Source: Stutzerimonas chloritidismutans AW-1 | GTDB lineage: Bacteria > Pseudomonadota > Gammaproteobacteria > Pseudomonadales > Pseudomonadaceae | Length of the DNA: 64,000 nt | Direction of reading: 5' to 3' | Assembly: GCF_000495915.1 (NCBI RefSeq) | Contig: NZ_AOFQ01000032.1 | Span: 124,001-188,000 of the forward strand | Shown here: positions 1-10,749 of the stretch, piece after piece | How positions within the stretch are numbered: the first letter of the stretch is position 1 | Layout: each line of letters opens with the position of its first letter | Program-made: the position numbers and the translations under genes | Notes under the pieces: model-generated | Database searches by the model: none | The model's input: the letters and a program-made list of their open reading frames with translations, nothing else | Told to the model about the DNA's origin: nothing

Positions 1-2
1 AT

Positions 3-56
3 AGCCAGCAGCTGGATCAGCCACCGGCGGTTGCGACTTCGCCGGACGCGCCCTGA
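3..56 (+). CDS. C-terminal tail of an unidentified protein (partial)
   Basis: One frame runs open from the window edge to a TGA at 54-56 and reads as a Pro/Ala/Asp-rich tail of 17 residues. It lies 27 bp before a strong bidirectional terminator, which fits the end of a rightward gene. The body is outside the window, so no function can be given, and the frame could be chance. Confidence 0.3.
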   Translation, partial: SQQLDQPPAVATSPDAP

Positions 57-83
57 TTCCGGCCGCGAAGCCAGCACCCCAAA

Positions 84-112
84 AAAAGCCCCGCCGGATC
101 GGCGGGGCTTTT
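84..112. terminator. Bidirectional rho-independent terminator
   Basis: A 12-bp perfect stem (AAAAGCCCCGCC with GGCGGGGCTTTT) encloses a five-base loop. There is an A-run on the left and a T-run on the right, so it can terminate the gene entering from the left edge and the leftward TRAP binding-protein gene. Confidence 0.85.
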
Positions 113-140
113 GCGTCTTATGCGGCGTCGCTTTCGGCGG

Positions 141-1214
<1,074 letters not shown>

Positions 1215-1280
1215 TTATGCCAAAGATAGGTGACGACTGAAAGCGCTTTCCCCAACCAACCCGGCGGGAGCGGCACCGTG

Positions 1281-2729
1281 TCACATTTCTGCGCGACCTC
1301 CCTCGGACTGCAACTGCTCTGCCGCGGCCGTTCGCGGCGTCTGCTCGGGGACTTCCCAGCCACCGCCAAGGGCCTTGTACAGCGCCACCACCCCGCGATA
1401 GAGCTCCACTTCGGCTTGCGCCTGAGCGTCTTCGGCCGTCAGGCGCTCGCGCTCGGCATCGAGCAGCACGAGGAAATCGGCAGTGCCTTCGCGATAGCGG
1501 ATCTCCGCCTGCTGCGCGGCGGCGCGGCTGGCTGTCGACTGGCGGACCAAAGAAAGCAGGCGCTGCTGGGCGTTGGCGTAGTCGCTGAAGGCGTTCTCTG
1601 ACTCTTCCAGTGCCAGCAATACCTGTTGCTCATAGCTGGCCAGCGCCGCATCGGCGTCGGCTTCGGCACCACGCAGGCGGGCCCGCACGCTGCCCAGGTC
1701 GAATGCTGCCCAGCTGATGCTCGGCGCCACGCCCCAGGCCCGCGCCGCGCTGGAACCGATCTGCGAGCCGCGCCCGGCAACGAAGCCGAGAAAGCCCGAC
1801 AGGCTTACGCGCGGAAACAGATCGGCTGTGGCCACGCCGACATCGGCAGTGGTCGCGGCGAGCTGGCGTTCGGCAGCTCGAATGTCCGGGCGCCGGCGCA
1901 GCAGCTCGCCGGGATCGCCAATCGGTAGCGACTTGGCGATTGCTGGCAGCTCGCGGGGCGAGAGGTCGACGCTGAGCTGATCAGCGCGCTGGCCGAGCAG
2001 GGTGGCGATGCGGTTGCGCGCACGCGCCTGCTGCGCCCTGAGCTGCGGCAGACTGGCTTCGGTGGCCGCCAGACGGGCATCGGCGCGCAGAACGTCGAGC
2101 TCGCTGCCGACACCCGCTTCGCGCAGCTGCTCGGTCAGTTCATGGGAATTGCGCTGGTTGGCCAGGTTGTCGCGAGCGATGCGCTCGCGCAGCTGGGCAC
2201 CGCGCAGCTGACCATAGGCATCCACCAGCTCGGCGATCAGGCTGACCTGCAGCTGGTAGAGCTCGGCCTCGACGGCATCCGCCTGCGCCTCGCTGGATTC
2301 CAGGCGGCGCTGGATGCGGCCGAACAGGTCCAGTTCCCAGGCCATGTCCAGCCCGAGGTCGTAGCGTTCGGCATTCACGCGCTGTTCGGTCACGCCGGGT
2401 TGCTGGGCCTTGCCGATATCGGCGCTGGCGCCCGCGGTGACAGTGGGCAGACGATCATTGCTGACGTCATAGCGAATAGCGCGTGCCGCCCGTAGGCGGG
2501 CATAGGCGATGCGCAGTTCGCGGTTCTCGGCCAGGGCTTCGCCTACCAGGGCGTCCAGCGTCGGGTCGTCGAACTGCTGCCACCAGGCCGCTTCGAAGCG
2601 TGAGTGGTCGTATTCGCCAGCCGAAGCGCTGTCGATACGCGCCGGTTCCGGCTGCGGTGCCCGGTAATCGGGGCCTACCGCACAGGCGCTCAGTGCCAGA
2701 GTGAGCAGGGAAAGGGCGAAGAACTTCAT
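1281..2729 (-). CDS. oprN: Outer-membrane channel lipoprotein of RND efflux pump (OprN/OprM, NodT family)
   Basis: The 482-aa protein starts at the ATG at 2729, which overlaps the mexF stop by 4 bp (ATGA). A longer upstream frame exists, but it runs inside mexF and lacks a signal sequence. The N-terminus is a lipoprotein signal with lipobox LSAC, then the AVGPDYRAP opening typical of this family. Two outer-membrane-efflux repeats follow, with the LLRRRPDIRAAERQLAATTAD motif region in the middle. It forms the trimeric TolC-like duct joined to the MexE-MexF inner complex. Being last in the mexEF-oprN order supports OprN rather than a generic OprM. Confidence 0.92.
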   Translation of the reverse strand: MKFFALSLLTLALSACAVGPDYRAPQPEPARIDSASAGEYDHSRFEAAWWQQFDDPTLDALVGEALAENRELRIAYARLRAARAIRYDVSNDRLPTVTAGASADIGKAQQPGVTEQRVNAERYDLGLDMAWELDLFGRIQRRLESSEAQADAVEAELYQLQVSLIAELVDAYGQLRGAQLRERIARDNLANQRNSHELTEQLREAGVGSELDVLRADARLAATEASLPQLRAQQARARNRIATLLGQRADQLSVDLSPRELPAIAKSLPIGDPGELLRRRPDIRAAERQLAATTADVGVATADLFPRVSLSGFLGFVAGRGSQIGSSAARAWGVAPSISWAAFDLGSVRARLRGAEADADAALASYEQQVLLALEESENAFSDYANAQQRLLSLVRQSTASRAAAQQAEIRYREGTADFLVLLDAERERLTAEDAQAQAEVELYRGVVALYKALGGGWEVPEQTPRTAAAEQLQSEGGRAEM

Positions 2730-5700
2730 GCGCGGGCCTCCTTGTAAACCGCTTTGCGGGCTTCGCGTTTCTCGACGAAGGCACGAATCACCAGATAGAA
2801 CACCGGGGTCAGCAGCAGGCCGAAGAAGGTGACGCCGAGCATGCCGCTGAACACCGCGACGCCCATGGCATGACGCATCTCGGCACCGGCCCCGCTGGAA
2901 AGCACCAGCGGCACCACGCCCATGATGAAGGCGAAGCTGGTCATCAGGATCGGTCGCAGGCGCAGGCGGCAGGCTTCGAGGATCGCGGCCAGCCGGTCCA
3001 TGCCTTCTTCCTGTTTGTCTTTGGCGAACTCGACGATGAGGATGGCGTTCTTGCATGCCAGGCCCACCAGCACGATCAGGCCGATCTGGGTGAACACGTT
3101 GTTGTCGCCACCGGCCAGGATCACCCCGGTGATCGCCGAGAGCAGAGTCATCGGCACGATCAGGATCACCGCCAGCGGCAGGCTCCAGCTCTCGTATTGC
3201 GCGGCCAGCACCAGGAAGGCCAGCAGCACGCAGAGCGGGAAGACGAATATCGCGGTGTTGCCGGCGAGGATCTGCTGGTAGGTCAGCTCGGTCCATTCGT
3301 AGCTCATGCCATTCGGCAGTTCAGCCTTGAGCAGGCGCTCCATGGCCGCCTCGGCCTGCCCGGAGCTATAGCCCGGTGCGGCCGCGCCGTTGATCTCTGC
3401 GGTGAGGAAGCCGTTGTAGTGCATCACCCGATCCGGGCCGGCGCTGTCCGTGACGTTGACGAAGGTCGACAGCGGGACCATCTCGCCGCGGTTGTTGCGC
3501 ACCTTCAGCTGACCGATCTGCTCCGGTGCCAGGCGGAACTTCTGGTCGGCCTGGACGTTGACCTGATAGGTGCGGCCGAAGCGGTTGAAGTCGTTGGCGT
3601 ACAGCGAGCCGAGGTAAACCTGCATGGTGTCGAAGATCTCGTCGATCGGCACGCCGTGGGTCTTGGCTTTTTCCCGGTCGATGTCGGCGTCCACCTGCGG
3701 CACGTTCACCTGATAGCTGGTGAACAGGCCGGCCAGCTCCGGATAGTCCGCGCTCTTGGCGATGACGTTCTGCACCTGGCTGTACAGCTCCTCGTAGCCG
3801 AGGTTGCCGCGGTCCTGCACCTGCACGCGGAAGCCACCGATGGTGCCCAGGCCCTGTACGGGTGGCGGCGGGAAGATGGCGATAAAGGCGTCCTGGATCT
3901 GCGCGAACTGACCGTTGAGATCCGCCGCGATGGCGTTCGCCGAGAGCGACGGGTCCTTGCGCTCATCGAAGGGCTTGAGTGGGGTGAATACGATGCCGCT
4001 GTTCGGGCTATTGGTGAAGCCGTTGATCGACAAGCCTGGGAAGGCCACCGTGTTCTCCACGCCCGGGTGCTTGCCGGCAATTTCCGACATGCGCTTGATC
4101 ACGTCCTCGGTGCGGTCCAGCGTGGCGGCGTCCGGCAGCTGGGCGAAGGCGACCAGGTACTGCTTGTCCTGCGGTGGCACGAAACCGGTCGGCGTGCTGG
4201 CGAAGCCCATGTAGCCGAGGCCGACCAGTCCGACGTAGAGCACCAGCGCAATGCCGCTGCCGCGCAGGATGCGCCGCACCAGGCCGACGTAGCCGTGGCT
4301 GGCGCGGTCGAACATGCGGTTGAACGGCGCGAACAGCCAGCCACCAAAAATTCGATCGAGCAGACGCGAGAAGCCGTCCTTTGGTGCGTCGTGCGACCTG
4401 AGGAGTGCGGCGGCCAGTGCCGGCGACAGGGTCAGCGAGTTGAAGGCCGAGATCACCGTGGAAATGGCGATGGTCAGCGCGAACTGCTGGTAGAACTGCC
4501 CGGTGAGGCCGGAAATGAACGCCGTCGGGATGAACACCGCGCACAGGACCAGCGCCGTGGCGATGATCGGCCCGGTCACTTCCTTCATGGCCTGACGGGT
4601 CGCTTCCTCCGGCGACTTGCCGAGACCGATGTTGCGCTCGACGTTTTCCACCACGACGATGGCGTCGTCCACCACGATGCCGATGGCCAACACCAGGCCG
4701 AACAGCGACAGCGCGTTGAGCGAGAAGCCGAGCAGGTGCATGACCGCTAAGGTGCCGATCAGCGACACCGGCACGGCGGCCAACGGAATGATCGAGGCGC
4801 GCCAGGTCTGCAGGAACAGGATCACCACCAGCACCACCAGCACGATGGCCTCGAGCAGGGTGTGTACCACCGCCTCGATGGAGCCGCGCACGAAGATGGT
4901 CGGGTCGTAGACGATCTCGTAGTCCACGCCTTCCGGGAAGTCGCGTTTCAGCTCTGCCATGCGTGCCCGTACCGAATCGGAGATTTCGATGGCGTTCGAA
5001 CCCGGGCGCTGGAATACCGGAATGGCGACGGCGGGCTGGTTGTTCAGCAGCGAACGCAGCGCGTACTGGCTGGAGCCCAGTTCGACACGGGCGATGTCCC
5101 GCAGGCGGGTGATCGAGCCGTCTTCGCCGGCGCGGATGATGATGTTCTCGAATTCCTCCTCGGTAACCAGGCGGCCCTGGGTGTTGATCGACAGTTGGAA
5201 GTCCGTCGCGCCCGGTGCCGGCGGTGCGCCCAGAGAACCTGCAGCGACCTGGCGGTTCTGCTCGCGAATCGCGTTGACTACGTCCGATGCGGTGAGGTTG
5301 CGCGAGGCGACCTTCTCCGGGTCGAGCCAGACGCGCAGGGAGTAATCGCCCATGCCGAACAGCTGCACATCGCCGATGCCGTCCAGCCGCGCCAGCTCGT
5401 CCTTGACGTTGAGTGCGGCGTAGTTGGACAGGTAGAGCATGTCGTAGCGCTGATCCGGCGAGGTCAGGTGCACCACCATGGTCAGGTCGGGGGAGGCCTT
5501 GTCGACGGTCACGCCGAGGCGTTGCACTTCGGTCGGCAAGGTCGGCATGGTGCGCGTGACGCGGTTCTGCACCTGCACCTGGGCGTTGTCCAGGTCAGTG
5601 CCCAGGCCGAAGGTGATAGTCAGCGTCAGCTTGCCGTCGGCGGTCGCCTGGGACGACATGTAGAGCATGCCCTCGACGCCGGTGATGGCCTGTTCCAGCG

Positions 5701-5896
5701 GCGAGGCAACGGTTTCGCCGATCACCTTGGGGTTGGCGCCAGGGAAGTTGGCGCGCACCACCACGGTGGGCGGCACCACTTCCGGATATTCGCTGATCGG
5801 CAGCTGGAACAGCGAGATGGCGCCGCCGATGAGGATCACCAACGACAGCACGGCGGCGAAAATCGGCCGCTTGATAAAGAATTGCGAGAAATTCAT
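2726..5896 (-). CDS. mexF: RND efflux pump inner-membrane transporter MexF
   Basis: This is a full-length HAE1-family RND transporter of 1056 aa. It begins with the family signature MNFSQFFIKRPIFAAVLS and has two sets of membrane helices separated by large periplasmic loops. The proton-relay aspartates in transmembrane helix 4 (GIVVDDAIVVVEN) are near residues 410-411. It is a proton-driven drug exporter working with MexE and OprN; in P. aeruginosa this pump exports chloramphenicol, fluoroquinolones and quinolone-signal precursors. It lies between mexE (95 bp upstream) and oprN (4-bp overlap). No disruption is seen. Confidence 0.95.
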   Translation of the reverse strand: MNFSQFFIKRPIFAAVLSLVILIGGAISLFQLPISEYPEVVPPTVVVRANFPGANPKVIGETVASPLEQAITGVEGMLYMSSQATADGKLTLTITFGLGTDLDNAQVQVQNRVTRTMPTLPTEVQRLGVTVDKASPDLTMVVHLTSPDQRYDMLYLSNYAALNVKDELARLDGIGDVQLFGMGDYSLRVWLDPEKVASRNLTASDVVNAIREQNRQVAAGSLGAPPAPGATDFQLSINTQGRLVTEEEFENIIIRAGEDGSITRLRDIARVELGSSQYALRSLLNNQPAVAIPVFQRPGSNAIEISDSVRARMAELKRDFPEGVDYEIVYDPTIFVRGSIEAVVHTLLEAIVLVVLVVILFLQTWRASIIPLAAVPVSLIGTLAVMHLLGFSLNALSLFGLVLAIGIVVDDAIVVVENVERNIGLGKSPEEATRQAMKEVTGPIIATALVLCAVFIPTAFISGLTGQFYQQFALTIAISTVISAFNSLTLSPALAAALLRSHDAPKDGFSRLLDRIFGGWLFAPFNRMFDRASHGYVGLVRRILRGSGIALVLYVGLVGLGYMGFASTPTGFVPPQDKQYLVAFAQLPDAATLDRTEDVIKRMSEIAGKHPGVENTVAFPGLSINGFTNSPNSGIVFTPLKPFDERKDPSLSANAIAADLNGQFAQIQDAFIAIFPPPPVQGLGTIGGFRVQVQDRGNLGYEELYSQVQNVIAKSADYPELAGLFTSYQVNVPQVDADIDREKAKTHGVPIDEIFDTMQVYLGSLYANDFNRFGRTYQVNVQADQKFRLAPEQIGQLKVRNNRGEMVPLSTFVNVTDSAGPDRVMHYNGFLTAEINGAAAPGYSSGQAEAAMERLLKAELPNGMSYEWTELTYQQILAGNTAIFVFPLCVLLAFLVLAAQYESWSLPLAVILIVPMTLLSAITGVILAGGDNNVFTQIGLIVLVGLACKNAILIVEFAKDKQEEGMDRLAAILEACRLRLRPILMTSFAFIMGVVPLVLSSGAGAEMRHAMGVAVFSGMLGVTFFGLLLTPVFYLVIRAFVEKREARKAVYKEARA

Positions 5897-5991
5897 GGCG
5901 CACTCCGGGGGAGGGCGCGGCGGGCGCGCCCTGGCGGATCGATCGGATGGGCGCGACTGGCGCGCCGGAGTTCAGGACTGCTGTCGGACGG

Positions 5992-7221
5992 TCAACTGCT
6001 CGGGCGCTGGGCCAGGGTGCGCTCGTCGACCTGCGGCTTCATCGCCTCGCTGATCGCACGGTTCTGCTGGCGCAATGTGGCCAGGGTCTCCGCGTCGGCC
6101 ATCGGTACCGACTCCGGCTGCACCTGGCTGCCCGGCCGTACCCGCTGAAGGCCGTTGACCACGATGCTTTCGCCCTTGGCCAGGCCACTGCGGACGATGC
6201 GCAGCCCTTCGAGCTTGGGACCGAGCTCGACCGGGCGGTAGGCGACAGTGCCATCTTCGGCCAGTACCAGGACGAACTTCTTGCCCAGATCCGTACCGAC
6301 GGCGACGTCCTTGATCAGCACGGCGTCGTAGGTAGCGCTGCCGACCAGCTTCAGGCGTGCATACAGGCCGGGGGTGAAGCTGCCGTCACGGTTGTCGAAC
6401 ACGGCGCGACCGCGGATGGTGCCGGTGCGCGGGTCGACCTGGTTGTCGACGAAGTCCATGTGGCCCAGGTGCGGGTGACCGTCCTCGCTGGACAGGCCGA
6501 GGTAGACCGGGGTCGCCTCGCCACGGTCGCCGTTGCGCGCCAGCTCGCGGTACTTGAGGTAGGTACGCTCATCAGCCTCGAAATAGGCATAGACCTTGTC
6601 GGTGGAGACCAGCGTGGTCAGCAGCGCCTCACCGGCGTTGACCAGGTTGCCGGCGGTGATCAGCGCCCGGCCGACGCGGCCGTCGATGGGCGCGGTCACG
6701 CGGGTGAAGGAGAGATCCAGCTGCGCGCGGTCCAGTTGCGCCTGAATCGCCGCGGTTGCCGAGCGGGCTTCGCTGGCGGCACTGACGCGGGCGTCGGCGA
6801 GCTCGTCGGAAATCGCGTTCTTCTTGCGCAGGCGCTCGCCGCGTTCGGCTTCGGCGACGGTGCGTTGCTGGTTGGCGCGAGCCTGTTGCAGTTGCGCCTG
6901 CAGGCGCTTGACCTCGGCCTGGAACGGGCGCGGGTCGATCTGGAACAAGAGGTCGCCTTTCTTCACCAGCGCGCCTTCTTCGAAGGCCACCTTGTCGATG
7001 AAACCGGACACGCGCGGGCGAATCTCCACCGACTCCGGCGCTTCCAGGCGGCCAGTGAGTTCGTCCCACTCGGTCACCTGCTGCTCGATGACTTCCGCGA
7101 CGCTGACGGCGGGCGGCGGCATGCCCGACTGGGTGGCCTCCGGTGCCTTGCCACAAGCGGCGGTGATCAGCACCGTCAGGGCGATAAGGGGAAAACGCAA
7201 GGCGTTGAACGAACGTTCCAT
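5992..7221 (-). CDS. mexE: RND efflux pump periplasmic adaptor lipoprotein MexE
   Basis: The product is a 409-aa membrane-fusion protein. The N-terminal signal ends in a lipobox-like ITAAC (about residues 18-22), so it is probably a lipoprotein. A biotinyl-lipoyl-like half (RPRVSGFIDKVAFEEGALVKKG), an alpha-helical hairpin with heptads between about residues 100 and 160, the second lipoyl half (TAPIDGRVGRALI) and beta-barrel domains follow. It bridges MexF and OprN. As the first gene of the operon it has a candidate MexT box about 80 bp upstream. Length and order match mexE of P. aeruginosa. Confidence 0.93.
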   Translation of the reverse strand: MERSFNALRFPLIALTVLITAACGKAPEATQSGMPPPAVSVAEVIEQQVTEWDELTGRLEAPESVEIRPRVSGFIDKVAFEEGALVKKGDLLFQIDPRPFQAEVKRLQAQLQQARANQQRTVAEAERGERLRKKNAISDELADARVSAASEARSATAAIQAQLDRAQLDLSFTRVTAPIDGRVGRALITAGNLVNAGEALLTTLVSTDKVYAYFEADERTYLKYRELARNGDRGEATPVYLGLSSEDGHPHLGHMDFVDNQVDPRTGTIRGRAVFDNRDGSFTPGLYARLKLVGSATYDAVLIKDVAVGTDLGKKFVLVLAEDGTVAYRPVELGPKLEGLRIVRSGLAKGESIVVNGLQRVRPGSQVQPESVPMADAETLATLRQQNRAISEAMKPQVDERTLAQRPSS

Positions 7222-7535
7222 GCTTGACTCCGCAAGTCGGATTTGTTGATGGCAGGAGTCTGCGTGGTCAAGCCGTTCAGCAAAAATCGAACGAGGCGAA
7301 GGTGAATATCATTGGCGGTGATGGTTGCGCATTCGTTATCAGCGCAGCGCGAGGATATTGCTCACCTATGCGTGGGAACAGTATTGGCCGCGAATGAACC
7401 CTGCCGCCGCCGAAGCCTCGGCGCGGCATTCCCCAGCGATCACGCTCGAAGCCAAGAAAAACCGGTCAGCGCATCACTGGCGGGAGCAGGCCTGTCTACC
7501 TGGCACGCGCCGCGAAGCCCCAGGCGTCGGGCCTG
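7222..7535. other. mexE-mexT intergenic region
   Basis: This 314-bp gap lies upstream of mexE and downstream of mexT. Apart from the candidate MexT box at 7299-7322 I see no gene, no strong hairpin and no repeat. Confidence 0.7.
7299..7322 (-). promoter_or_regulatory. Candidate MexT (nod-box-like) operator of mexEF-oprN
   Basis: On the minus strand it reads ATCA, five bases, AATGAT, four bases, ACCTT. This keeps the LysR nod-box core ATC-N9-GAT and matches 11 of 15 defined bases of the MexT consensus I recall, ATCA-N5-GTCGAT-N4-ACYAT. It sits about 78 bp before the mexE start. A second site with identical spacing lies before mexS. Confidence 0.5.
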
Positions 7536-8453
7536 TCAGAGACTATCCGGATCGCCGACGAACATCTGGATGCGCGAACGCAGCCAGCGCTCGGCGGGGT
7601 CGTTGTCCTGGGCGCCGCGCCAGGCCATGGACAGCTCGAAATCCTGGCTGGTCTGAAACGGCAGCGGTTCGGCGCGCACGCCGCCGTTGGCCGCCAGCGC
7701 CGCGGCGGCGTAGTCCGGGACGGTGGCGATGATGTCGGTGCCGGCAAGCAGGCTGGCCAGGCCGTTGAACTGCGGCACCGCCAGGACCACCTTGCGCTTG
7801 CAGCCGTGCAGCGCCAGTTCCTCGTCGATATAGCCGTTGAGATCGCCGGCAAAGGAGACCATCGCATGCGGACGGCTGCAGTAGTCCTCCATGCTCAGCC
7901 GGCCGGGAATGCTGTCGGCGCGCAGCAGCATCGGTTTGGGCCGGCGCAGTACCTTGCGTTTGGCATTGGCCGGCAGCTCCTCGGTGTAGCAGACGCCCAC
8001 CGATATCTCACCGGATGCCAGCAGGCCGGGCATCAACAGATAGTTGGCGCGGCGCACCACCAGCACCACGTCCGGCGCTTCGGCGCGCAGGCGGCGCAGC
8101 AGCGGCGGTAGCAGGGCGAACTCGACTTCATCGGTCAGGCCGATGCGAAACACCTGGGTGCTGGTCGCCGGGTCGAAGGTCGAGGCGCGGCTAACGGCGG
8201 TGGAGATCGAGTCCAGCGCCGGTGAAAGCAGTTGGGCGATCTCCAGCGCGCGGGCGGTCGGCTCCATGCTGCGGCCGGTACGGACGAAGAGCGGATCGTC
8301 GAACAGCGTGCGCAGTCGTGCCAGGGCGGCACTGATCGCCGGCTGGCCGAGAAACAGCTTTTCCGCTGCGCGGGTCACGCTGCGTTCGTGCATCAGCGTT
8401 TCGAAGACGATCAGCAGATTGAGGTCAACACGGCGAAGGTCGTTGCGATTCAT
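7536..8453 (-). CDS. mexT: LysR-type activator MexT
   Basis: The 305-aa product starts at the ATG at 8453, giving MNRNDLRRVDLNLLIVFETL. A longer in-frame extension is possible but not protein-like, and the short form matches the functional MexT I know. Residues 1-65 form the winged helix-turn-helix (SVTRAAEKLFLGQPAISAAL), and the rest is the ligand-sensing domain. The C-terminus, running to MFVGDPDSL, is almost identical to P. aeruginosa MexT as I recall it. It activates mexEF-oprN and mexS. It lies upstream of mexE on the same strand and divergent from mexS, the classical layout. The frame is intact, unlike the inactivated alleles common in P. aeruginosa strains. Confidence 0.93.
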   Translation of the reverse strand: MNRNDLRRVDLNLLIVFETLMHERSVTRAAEKLFLGQPAISAALARLRTLFDDPLFVRTGRSMEPTARALEIAQLLSPALDSISTAVSRASTFDPATSTQVFRIGLTDEVEFALLPPLLRRLRAEAPDVVLVVRRANYLLMPGLLASGEISVGVCYTEELPANAKRKVLRRPKPMLLRADSIPGRLSMEDYCSRPHAMVSFAGDLNGYIDEELALHGCKRKVVLAVPQFNGLASLLAGTDIIATVPDYAAAALAANGGVRAEPLPFQTSQDFELSMAWRGAQDNDPAERWLRSRIQMFVGDPDSL

Positions 8454-8609
8454 ACCTGGTTCACGTCGAGCCTGCAGCCGGACCAGGAGGCGTCCGGCTC
8501 TGGAGGGTGGTCTGCATTCTAGACAGCTTCGGCTGCCAACGGCATGCCCGATCCCGCTTTCGAAATGCACAAAGCTGCAATGCGCCGGCAAGCATACATA
8601 CGTAGTTCC

Positions 8610-8633
8610 ATCATTACTGCGCATGGGAACTAT
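8610..8633 (+). promoter_or_regulatory. Candidate MexT operator in the mexT-mexS divergent region
   Basis: The site reads ATCA, five bases, GCGCAT, four bases, ACTAT, matching 12 of 15 defined positions of the recalled MexT consensus, 84 bp before mexS. It overlaps a larger inverted repeat, TAGTTCC at 8603-8609 and GGAACTA at 8626-8632. Confidence 0.5.
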
Positions 8634-8716
8634 CGATGGGAATCCACGCCGTTCACTGGAGTTGTGACGATACTGACGATAGAGTCCGTTCGCACAGTAG
8701 TAAGTGAGGGGTCGAA

Positions 8717-9733
8717 ATGTCCCGCATCATCCGTTTTCATCAGTTCGGCCCGGCCGACGTGTTGCGCCACGAGGAACGCGCGATGCCGGTTGCCGGCCCA
8801 GGCGAGGTGCTGATTGGCGTGCGCGCCATCGGCGTCAGCTGGAATGACGTGCTCTGGCGCCAGGACCTCGCGCCACGACACGCGCGTCTGCCTGCCGGGC
8901 TCGGCAGCGAGGTCGCGGGCGAGGTGCTGGCGGTGGGTGAGGGCGTTCAGGGCTTCAGTGTCGGCGATCATGTTGCCGGCTTCCCGGCCCACGATCTCAA
9001 TCAGTATCCGCTCTACGCCGAGCATGCGCTGTTGCCGCAGCAGGCGCTGGTGCGTTACCCGGACATGCTCAGTGCCAGTGAGGCGGCGATCCACTACACG
9101 CCGATGCTGGTCAGCTATTTCGCGCTGGTCGAACTGGCCCAGCTGGAACCCGGCCAGTACGTGCTGATCAACCAGGCGGCTCACTGCACCGGGCCGGCAG
9201 CCGTACAGCTGGCCAAGGCGCTGGGCGGCCGGGTGATCGCCACCTGCGACACCAGCGAGGACCGCGACTACCTGCGCGAGCTGGGCGCGGAGACGGTGAT
9301 CGTCACCGAAGAGGAAGACTTGGTAGGCCGCCTGCAGAAGGTGACCGAAGGCCGCGGCGTCGACGTGGTGCTGGATGCCTGTGGCGGTTCGCAGATGAAA
9401 CTGCTCGGCGACGTCATGGCGCCGCTGGGCAAGCTGATCCTCTATGGCATGAACGGCGGCAACGAAACGGCCCTGCCGGTGTGTGCGGCCTTCAAGAAGA
9501 ACTTCAAGTTCTTCCTGCACTGCCTGTGCGACTTCACCGGGCAGCCGGAGCTGGGCATCGAGCAGAACCGTGAAGCCGTGGAGCGTGCGCTGCAGCATAT
9601 CAACCAGCTCACCGTGGATCGGCTGATCTGGCCGCAGCTCGACCGCCAGTTCCCGTTCGAGCAGGCAGTCGAAGCCCACCAGTATGTCGAAAGCGGCGTA
9701 CCCCGCGGCCGCGTCGTGCTGACGCTGACCTGA
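8717..9733 (+). CDS. mexS: MexS-type quinone oxidoreductase (zinc-independent MDR family)
   Basis: This 338-aa medium-chain dehydrogenase/reductase has an N-terminal GroES-like half with LGSEVAGEV (about residues 70-80) and a C-terminal NAD(P)-binding half. It lacks the full zinc-ligand set of alcohol dehydrogenases, as quinone-oxidoreductase-like members do. A Shine-Dalgarno GAGGGG precedes the ATG. It is divergent from mexT, as mexS is in P. aeruginosa. There MexS detoxifies an unknown electrophile, and its loss switches on MexT and the pump. The assignment rests on family plus exact locus order. Confidence 0.9.
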   Translation: MSRIIRFHQFGPADVLRHEERAMPVAGPGEVLIGVRAIGVSWNDVLWRQDLAPRHARLPAGLGSEVAGEVLAVGEGVQGFSVGDHVAGFPAHDLNQYPLYAEHALLPQQALVRYPDMLSASEAAIHYTPMLVSYFALVELAQLEPGQYVLINQAAHCTGPAAVQLAKALGGRVIATCDTSEDRDYLRELGAETVIVTEEEDLVGRLQKVTEGRGVDVVLDACGGSQMKLLGDVMAPLGKLILYGMNGGNETALPVCAAFKKNFKFFLHCLCDFTGQPELGIEQNREAVERALQHINQLTVDRLIWPQLDRQFPFEQAVEAHQYVESGVPRGRVVLTLT

Positions 9734-9739
9734 CCCTTC

Positions 9740-9760
9740 GAGGGCCTGTACAGGGCCCTC
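9740..9760 (+). terminator. Possible weak terminator after mexS
   Basis: A 7-bp stem (GAGGGCC with GGCCCTC) lies just after the mexS stop, but there is no T-run behind it. At best it is a weak or rho-assisted terminator. Confidence 0.3.
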
Positions 9761-9838
9761 TCATCGCCCCGTAGAAACTTTTCTCGCGCCGTTCAAGTCC
9801 TCCGAAGACAGGCTCATAACCTTGACGGAGGATTTTCC

Positions 9839-10696
<858 letters not shown>

Positions 10697-10749
10697 CCCA
10701 TTGCCGGGCCAACGAATGGCCCGGCCACATCAACGCTTGGAGAACGACC

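Noticed and set aside
2870-6148. Very long plus-strand open frames opposite mexF/mexE
   Set aside because: They mirror the strongly coding minus strand, give His/Gln/Arg-rich translations and have no ribosome sites or family motifs.
9775-9812. AlgU promoter before the SDR gene
   Set aside because: AAACTT is present, but no TCTGA-like -10 lies at 16-17 bp.
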